Source of the DNA: JBGOUJ01 sp041477005
GTDB lineage: Bacteria > Acidobacteriota > Terriglobia > Bryobacterales > JACQDG01
Reading direction: 5' to 3'
NCBI GenBank assembly: GCA_041477005.1
Contig: JBGOUJ010000268.1
Coordinates: forward strand, 1-9,773
Length of the DNA: 9,773 nt
The notes below the pieces were generated by a model. The model was not told where the DNA came from and ran no database searches. It worked only from the letters and a program-made list of their open reading frames with translations. A program made the translations under genes and the position numbers. Below are positions 5,881 to 9,773 of the stretch, piece after piece (the first letter of the stretch is position 1; the number at the start of each line of letters is the position of its first letter).

Positions 5881-7052
5881 AACACGGCTTCGGCCTCTCC
5901 GGAGTAAAGAAAACGCCCGAGGGAGTAATCCTCAACCCACTTTCTCAGCTCGTCTCCGGCCATGGTCTTGATTTCGGTGTGGTCGCCGGCCCACGTAAAG
6001 ACCGTTGTTGTCGGTATGGCGCCGCGGAAGGCGTCCAGCATTTGCGGCGAGTGAGTGGTGAGGATCACCTGCGAGCGGCTCGAAGCCTCTGCAGCAAACT
6101 CCGCAACAATAGGCAGCATGGAGGGATGCAGGCCGACCTCGGGCTCGTCGATGGCAATCAGCGGCGCCGGATCGGGGCTTCCCAGAATGGCGAGCAACAA
6201 TAGGAAACGGATCGTGCCATCGGAAAGATCCGCTGCCGTGTGCTCGCGCCTGCCGTGCTTCCGTCGAAGTCTCATTTGGACCCGACCGTCCTCAGCCGGA
6301 GGGAAATTTAGCTCTTCGAAGTCGTCCGGAAAAGCAGCCGACATTGCCTTATTGATTTCCTTCTTGAAATCACGGTCGCCATCGTAGAGAGTATGCAGGA
6401 CCGGGATCAGGTTCTGGCCATCGGGCGCCACCCGCTTCTCCATTCGCGTGACGGCCGCCTGGCGGATCGCTGCACCCTCATCCACGCGCAGGTCGTGGTA
6501 TATGCCCCACGCCTTCAGGCTCTTTTGCAGTTCGAAGACGACAGTGTCCTCCCAAAGGACGGAGACCAGGGAAAGCGCGGCTTCTGTTGGAGGGACATTG
6601 TCGGTTGGCTCGTGCAACAGTTTGGAGTCTTTGTCGTACAAAGAAGCCTTCGTTCCTCTGCGCTCCAGTGATTTGAAAGGTCCAGTCCCGGTCTCCAATT
6701 CCAATATCTCCAGATCAACCTCAAACGCCCCTGAGTTTCCGAGTCGGCGGAGCCGCAGGATGTAAGTATGCGACTCCGGCTGCTGCTGGCCGGCAAGCTG
6801 GATCGGCCCGGTAACCAGGCCAAAGGTTATCTTGTCTGCCGATCCGTCCCACACAAGTGGCGCCATCCCTCCTCTGCTCAAGATCGCGTCGCTTAGTCGG
6901 CCAGCGGCGGCTGCGCTCATTAGCTCCAAGGCGCGCAGTAGGTTAGATTTGCCGGAACCATTCGGACCTATCAGGACGTTCAGCGTTCCAGGACACCAGT
7001 CTGCGAACTTGAAGGAACGGAAGCCTTCAATCCTAATGAGCCTGATATTCAT
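5877..7052 (-). CDS. AAA/ABC-type ATPase of the RecF/OLD-like (AAA_21) group
   Basis: This 391-residue cytoplasmic ATPase starts at ATG 7052 (MNIRLIRIEGFRSFKF, the RecF/SMC/OLD start pattern). Walker A is GPNGSGKS (29-36). The ABC-type signature is ADLSDGTIRF (274-283). Walker B is LIAIDEPEVGLHP (298-310; D302, E303). The switch histidine lies in LTTHSPQML (H334). The middle (about 80-270) is a variable insertion with coiled and beta-rich parts. The tail SLGRFLYSGEAE resembles the short C-terminal element of ATPases paired with DUF4276. No nuclease domain is fused. That role would fall to the DUF4276 gene overlapping its stop by four bases. The ribosome site is weak. Its start faces the Gfo/Idh gene across a 106-base divergent region. 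It is likely a sensor or motor subunit of a defence pair, though a DNA-repair role is not excluded. Confidence 0.93.
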   Translation of the reverse strand: MNIRLIRIEGFRSFKFADWCPGTLNVLIGPNGSGKSNLLRALELMSAAAAGRLSDAILSRGGMAPLVWDGSADKITFGLVTGPIQLAGQQQPESHTYILRLRRLGNSGAFEVDLEILELETGTGPFKSLERRGTKASLYDKDSKLLHEPTDNVPPTEAALSLVSVLWEDTVVFELQKSLKAWGIYHDLRVDEGAAIRQAAVTRMEKRVAPDGQNLIPVLHTLYDGDRDFKKEINKAMSAAFPDDFEELNFPPAEDGRVQMRLRRKHGRREHTAADLSDGTIRFLLLLAILGSPDPAPLIAIDEPEVGLHPSMLPIVAEFAAEASSRSQVILTTHSPQMLDAFRGAIPTTTVFTWAGDHTEIKTMAGDELRKWVEDYSLGRFLYSGEAEAVL

Positions 7053-7105
7053 TTGGTCTGCCTACGCACAGTTTACCGCTTTCCGCGCCAGCCCTGACTG
7101 CGAAA

Positions 7106-7135
7106 TTGACCACCTGGGCGGCAACACACTAGAAT
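7106..7135 (+). promoter_or_regulatory. Near-consensus sigma-70 promoter of the Gfo/Idh gene
   Basis: TTGACC (7106-7111) and TAGAAT (7130-7135) each match consensus at five of six positions and are separated by 18 bases. Transcription would start near 7142, leaving a short leader that contains the ribosome site. Confidence 0.7.
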
Positions 7136-7143
7136 GCAAAGCG
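7131..7143. repeat. Right copy of 13-bp direct repeat flanking the ATPase-DUF4276 operon
   Basis: AGAATGCAAAGCG is identical to 5105-5117. This copy includes five bases of the -10 box and the predicted transcription start of the Gfo/Idh gene. Confidence 0.5.
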
Positions 7144-7144
7144 T

Positions 7145-7152
7145 GAGGAGGG
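7145..7152 (+). promoter_or_regulatory. Strong Shine-Dalgarno of the Gfo/Idh gene
   Basis: GAGGAGGG lies six bases before ATG 7159 and fixes that start, which also begins the twin-arginine signal. Confidence 0.8.
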
Positions 7153-7158
7153 CCGAAC

Positions 7159-8241
7159 ATGACGAGCCACTGGACTAGAAGAGCGATGCTACAGGCTGGA
7201 AGTGCGGGGCTTGCGAAACTGCTGGCGGCGCAGGAGTCGCGGCCTGCTTTGCCGCATCCGGTGCGGGTCGGGATCCTCGGCCTGGAGGGTCATTTTTCCG
7301 AGGTGCTGGAGGCGGCGCGGGTGCTGCCGGAGATTCAGATCGTCGCCGTTGCGGCCAGCAAGCCTCAGGAGATCGAACGGCTCAAGCGGAATCAAATGCT
7401 GGCGGCGGCCCACCCCTATGATGACTATCGCCGGATGCTCGACGCGGAGAAGCTGGACGTGGTGGCCATCTGCGACGAAAACGGCCAGCGCGCGGCCTCG
7501 GTGATGGCCTGCGCCGAACGAGGCCTCGCGATCGCCGCCGAGAAGCCGCTGGCCATCTCGCTTACGGAGCTGGAGGCGATCAAAAAGACGGTCGCGCGGC
7601 GCAACACACGGCTCACCATGCTGCTGCCGATGCGCTTCGAGCCGCACTACTTTGCCATGCGGACGATCGTCGCCAGCGGCGAGATCGGGGAGCCGGTGGC
7701 GCTCGGGGCGCAGAAATCCTACAAGCTGGGGCCGCGGGCGGAGTGGATGAAAAAGCGCAGCACCTACGGCGGGACCATTCCCTACATCGGCATCCACATG
7801 GTCGACCTGATGCGCTGGATCAGCGGCCGGGAGTTCGTCGAGACCGCCGCGTTCCAGTCGACGGTCGGGGTTCCCGAAATGGGAGACATGGAAAACAACA
7901 CGGCGGTAATCTACCGGATGGACAACCGGGGCACGGCCAATCTCCGGATGGACTACCTGCGGCCCGACACCGCGCCCACCCACGGCGACGACCGGCTGCG
8001 AATTGCCGGCGCCAAGGGCGTGGTCGAGTACCAGGGCGGAAGCTTGACGCTGGTGACGGCCAGTAAGAAGCCGCACACGATCACCGAGCTGCCACCGCAT
8101 CGGCTGCTGTTTGCCGACTTTCTTGATTCGCTCTACAACCACAAGAAGCACCTCATCTCGATCGAAGACGTCTATCGCGTGACGGAGATCGTGCTGAAGT
8201 CGCGAGAGGCGGCCGAGGCCAACCGGATCGTCCGGCTATGA
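7159..8241 (+). CDS. Tat-exported Gfo/Idh/MocA-family oxidoreductase
   Basis: This 360-residue protein belongs to the NAD(P)-dependent glucose-fructose oxidoreductase / inositol dehydrogenase family. It begins with a twin-arginine signal, TRRAMLQAGSAGLAKLLAAQ (residues 6-25), implying folded export with bound cofactor, as known for glucose-fructose oxidoreductase of Zymomonas. The Rossmann start is RVGILGLEGH (36-45), where the usual GxGxxG is altered to GxLGLEG. EKP (128-130), which positions the catalytic site in this family, is intact. GIHMVDLMRW (211-220) supplies the conserved H213 and D216 of the C-terminal domain. The substrate is probably a sugar or polyol but cannot be named. The start is supported by a strong ribosome site and promoter. 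It converges with the next gene, leaving only 7 bases between stops. GC content is high and typical of the window. Confidence 0.9.
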   Translation: MTSHWTRRAMLQAGSAGLAKLLAAQESRPALPHPVRVGILGLEGHFSEVLEAARVLPEIQIVAVAASKPQEIERLKRNQMLAAAHPYDDYRRMLDAEKLDVVAICDENGQRAASVMACAERGLAIAAEKPLAISLTELEAIKKTVARRNTRLTMLLPMRFEPHYFAMRTIVASGEIGEPVALGAQKSYKLGPRAEWMKKRSTYGGTIPYIGIHMVDLMRWISGREFVETAAFQSTVGVPEMGDMENNTAVIYRMDNRGTANLRMDYLRPDTAPTHGDDRLRIAGAKGVVEYQGGSLTLVTASKKPHTITELPPHRLLFADFLDSLYNHKKHLISIEDVYRVTEIVLKSREAAEANRIVRL

Positions 8242-8248
8242 ATCGACC

Positions 8249-8566
8249 TCAGAGGTGCCGCTTCATGCGCTCCTTGATGCGCCGGGCGAGCTTTTCGGCG
8301 TCCTCGGCCTTTTTCAGCGTGCGCAAGTTCAGCACGTGGTAGTCTTCCTTTTCGAAGTCGTCCTTTAGTTGCTGCGCCAGCTCCACCAGCTCGGCGGAGT
8401 CGGCCTTCGATTTCTCAAAGTCCGCCTTCAGGATCTCGCGCCGTTGCGACTTGCCGTTGGGCAGCACGACCTCAGAGTCCTCTTCGGGAGGCTTGTGCGA
8501 CGGCCCCCGCTGCGCTCCGAGTAACAACAACACCAGAACGATCCTTCCGAGTCCGAGTGGCGGCAT
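8249..8566 (-). CDS. Small secreted charged alpha-helical protein, function unknown
   Basis: This 105-residue product starts at ATG 8566, nine bases after AGGAG (8576-8580 on the complement). Residues 1-18 (MPPLGLGRIVLVLLLLGA) form an export signal. The mature part begins with QRGPSHKPPEED and then EVVLPNGKSQRREILKADF. The rest is highly charged and helical, rich in E, K, D and R (ADSAELVELAQQLKDDFEKE, then AEKLARRIKERMKRHL), consistent with a single or paired amphipathic helix or coiled coil. I do not recognise a named domain. Similar short exported proteins with a VLPNGKSQRREILKAD-like middle are, I believe, seen in Acidobacteriota, but this was not searched. It lies divergent to homoserine dehydrogenase and convergent to the oxidoreductase, so it is transcribed alone. 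Confidence 0.75.
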   Translation of the reverse strand: MPPLGLGRIVLVLLLLGAQRGPSHKPPEEDSEVVLPNGKSQRREILKADFEKSKADSAELVELAQQLKDDFEKEDYHVLNLRTLKKAEDAEKLARRIKERMKRHL

Positions 8567-8586
8567 GGCGGTTGGCTCCTGCTCCT

Positions 8587-8592
8587 ATCATA
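8587..8592 (-). promoter_or_regulatory. Candidate -10 (TATGAT) of the small secreted protein gene
   Basis: On the complement TATGAT lies 20 bases before ATG 8566, upstream of the AGGAG ribosome site. No good -35 is visible at 16-18 bases. It lies back to back with the hom -10 box. Confidence 0.35.
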
Positions 8593-8598
8593 ACCGCC

Positions 8599-8607
8599 TG
8601 TTAGAAT
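8599..8607 (+). promoter_or_regulatory. Extended -10 promoter of hom (TGTTAGAAT), predicting a nearly leaderless transcript
   Basis: TGTTAGAAT fits the extended -10 pattern TGnTATAAT with one mismatch. It ends eight bases before ATG 8616, so transcription should begin at or within a few bases of the start codon. No Shine-Dalgarno can fit in that space and no usable -35 is seen. Confidence 0.55.
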
Positions 8608-8615
8608 GACGGGAT

Positions 8616-9773
8616 ATGCCGCAGGGCGCCACGCGACAAATCCAGGTGGGCCTCATCGGGTTGGGGAACGTGGGCAGCGGGACGCTCACCATCCTGCACG
8701 AAAACGCCCGGCAGATCCAGGAAAAGCTCGGCTTCGAGCTGGCGGTGCGAGCCATTTGCTCGCGGTCGGTTCTGGAGCGGCCTCCGGCGGCCGCCCAGTT
8801 CTTCCCCGAAGTCATACGCACGCCCCATTGGCAGGAGGTCGTTTCTCACCCGGACATTCACATTGTGGCCGAGCTGGTCGGGGGCACGGGCGTGGCAGCG
8901 GAGATTGTCTGCGCGGCCATCCGGAACGGCAAGTCGGTGGTGACGGCGAACAAGGAGCTCATGGCCGCCGAGGGTCCCAAGATCTGGGACGAGGCCATCC
9001 GGGCGGGCATTTGCCTGGCCATGGAGGCGAGCGTGGCCGGCGGCATTCCGATTCACGCCGTGCTGCGGGAGGGAATCTCGGGCGACCGGGTGGAGGCACT
9101 GATCGGCATCCTCAACGGTACCTGCAACTACATCCTCACCGAGATGGAGGCGCGCGGCGAACCGCTCGACGCGATCCTGGCCGAGGCGCAGCGGCTGGGC
9201 TACGCCGAAGCCGACCCCAGCGCCGATATCGACGGCCACGACGCGCGCTCCAAGCTTTCCATCCTGGCCGCCTTGGCGTATGGCGTGCGAGTGCTGCCTT
9301 CTGATATCTATCTCGAAGGGATCCGCCGCATCTCGCCCATGGATTTTTCGTACGCCCACCGCCTGGGCCATACAATTCGACTGGTGGGCGCGGCGCAGCA
9401 GACCGAACAAGGACTGCTGCTGTCGGTGCGGCCGGCGCTGATTCCACGCTCTACGATCCTGGCCCACGTCGCGGGCGCTTACAACGCCATCTGGGTGAAA
9501 GGGGCGCACGGGGCCGACACGTTCTACTACGGCCGCGGCGCGGGACCGCAGCCGACCGGCGTGGCGGTGGTCAGCGACCTGATGCGCGTGGCGCGTGAGA
9601 TCGTCAACGGCAGCCCGGAGCGCGTCTCGCCGTTCGCCCACGACCGGCTGCGGCAGTACGCCCCGATCCCGATCAGCCACCAGGTGCGGCCCTATTACCT
9701 GCGTTTCCGCGTGATCGATCGCCCCGGCATCATCGCCGCGCTCGCCGCCATTCTGTCCTCGGCGCACATCAGC
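8616..9773 (+). CDS. hom: Homoserine dehydrogenase, 3' end cut by the window
   Basis: The 386 visible residues are most of homoserine dehydrogenase (aspartate-semialdehyde to homoserine with NAD(P)H), the branch point to threonine, methionine and isoleucine. The Rossmann motif is GLGNVGSG (15-22). TANKEL (110-115) contains the conserved Lys 113. NGTCNYIL (167-174) begins the catalytic domain. YAEADPSADIDGHDARSKLSI provides E198, D209 and K213, at the spacing of the family's catalytic Glu, Asp and Lys. YGRGAGPQPTGVAVVSDL (305-322) closes the nucleotide domain. From about 361, YYLRFRVIDRPGIIAALAAI is the start of the C-terminal ACT domain used for threonine feedback. The frame is still open at the last base, so the gene is incomplete here. 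It is the monofunctional form, with no aspartokinase in front. ATG 8616 is the first start and has no ribosome site, matching the leaderless promoter. Confidence 0.96.
   Translation, partial: MPQGATRQIQVGLIGLGNVGSGTLTILHENARQIQEKLGFELAVRAICSRSVLERPPAAAQFFPEVIRTPHWQEVVSHPDIHIVAELVGGTGVAAEIVCAAIRNGKSVVTANKELMAAEGPKIWDEAIRAGICLAMEASVAGGIPIHAVLREGISGDRVEALIGILNGTCNYILTEMEARGEPLDAILAEAQRLGYAEADPSADIDGHDARSKLSILAALAYGVRVLPSDIYLEGIRRISPMDFSYAHRLGHTIRLVGAAQQTEQGLLLSVRPALIPRSTILAHVAGAYNAIWVKGAHGADTFYYGRGAGPQPTGVAVVSDLMRVAREIVNGSPERVSPFAHDRLRQYAPIPISHQVRPYYLRFRVIDRPGIIAALAAILSSAHIS

Noticed and set aside
7053..7105. Promoter for the ATPase-DUF4276 operon on the - strand (TAAACT at 7070-7075 complement)
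   Set aside because: The hexamer is acceptable but there is no plausible -35 at 16-18 bases, so it is not listed as a feature.
7189..8151. 320-codon frame on the - strand opposite the Gfo/Idh gene
   Set aside because: It is antisense to a gene with promoter, ribosome site and conserved residues, and its composition is typical of a shadow frame.
8601..9767. 388-codon frame on the - strand opposite homoserine dehydrogenase
   Set aside because: The + strand carries all homoserine dehydrogenase motifs. The - frame is long only because of high GC, and its His/Arg-rich product matches nothing recognisable.

Overview
The window is a high-GC bacterial chromosome segment of about 9.8 kb. It looks like an accessory-rich stretch from an Acidobacteriota-type genome (Bryobacterales/Solibacter-like). 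This is an inference from four traits: GC-rich codon use, a Tat-exported Gfo/Idh/MocA oxidoreductase, TAGAAT-type -10 boxes very close to start codons, and dispersed CACAGATGAA / GCAAAG-type intergenic repeats. No rRNA, tRNA, CRISPR array or transposase gene was seen.

Left part (1-2537, + strand): after a short doubtful reading frame comes a compact operon. It encodes a NodU/CmcH-family O-carbamoyltransferase, a small SxtJ-family membrane protein (TTG start, overlapping the upstream stop) and a 52-residue DUF5989/SxtK-like single-span membrane peptide. The order and sizes match sxtI-sxtJ-sxtK of cyanobacterial saxitoxin clusters, but no other saxitoxin gene is present. The module probably carbamoylates some other cell-envelope or secreted product. 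A GC-rich hairpin follows it.

Second part (2678-4165, + strand): a WecA/MraY-type polyprenyl-phosphate sugar-1-phosphate transferase, which starts cell-surface glycan synthesis. It carries an unusual C-terminal soluble extension of about 150 residues. Its promoter region has a perfect TATAAT and an inverted repeat over the -35 position.

Middle (4212-7052, - strand): a convergent gene for a SAM-methyltransferase-fold protein with an export signal, then an intergenic stretch with 10-bp-period repeats, then a two-gene operon read right to left. That operon encodes an SMC/OLD-like AAA ATPase translationally coupled to a DUF4276 (Toprim-like) protein. The pair resembles the ATPase-plus-Toprim architecture of anti-phage systems (OLD/Gabija, PARIS, AbiL). 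It is lower in GC than its neighbours and is bracketed by a 13-bp direct repeat, which suggests acquisition as a cassette.

Right part (7159-9773): a Tat-signal Gfo/Idh/MocA oxidoreductase under a near-consensus sigma-70 promoter, a convergent small secreted charged protein, and, divergently, homoserine dehydrogenase (hom). The hom gene is truncated by the window edge inside its ACT domain and may be read from a nearly leaderless mRNA.
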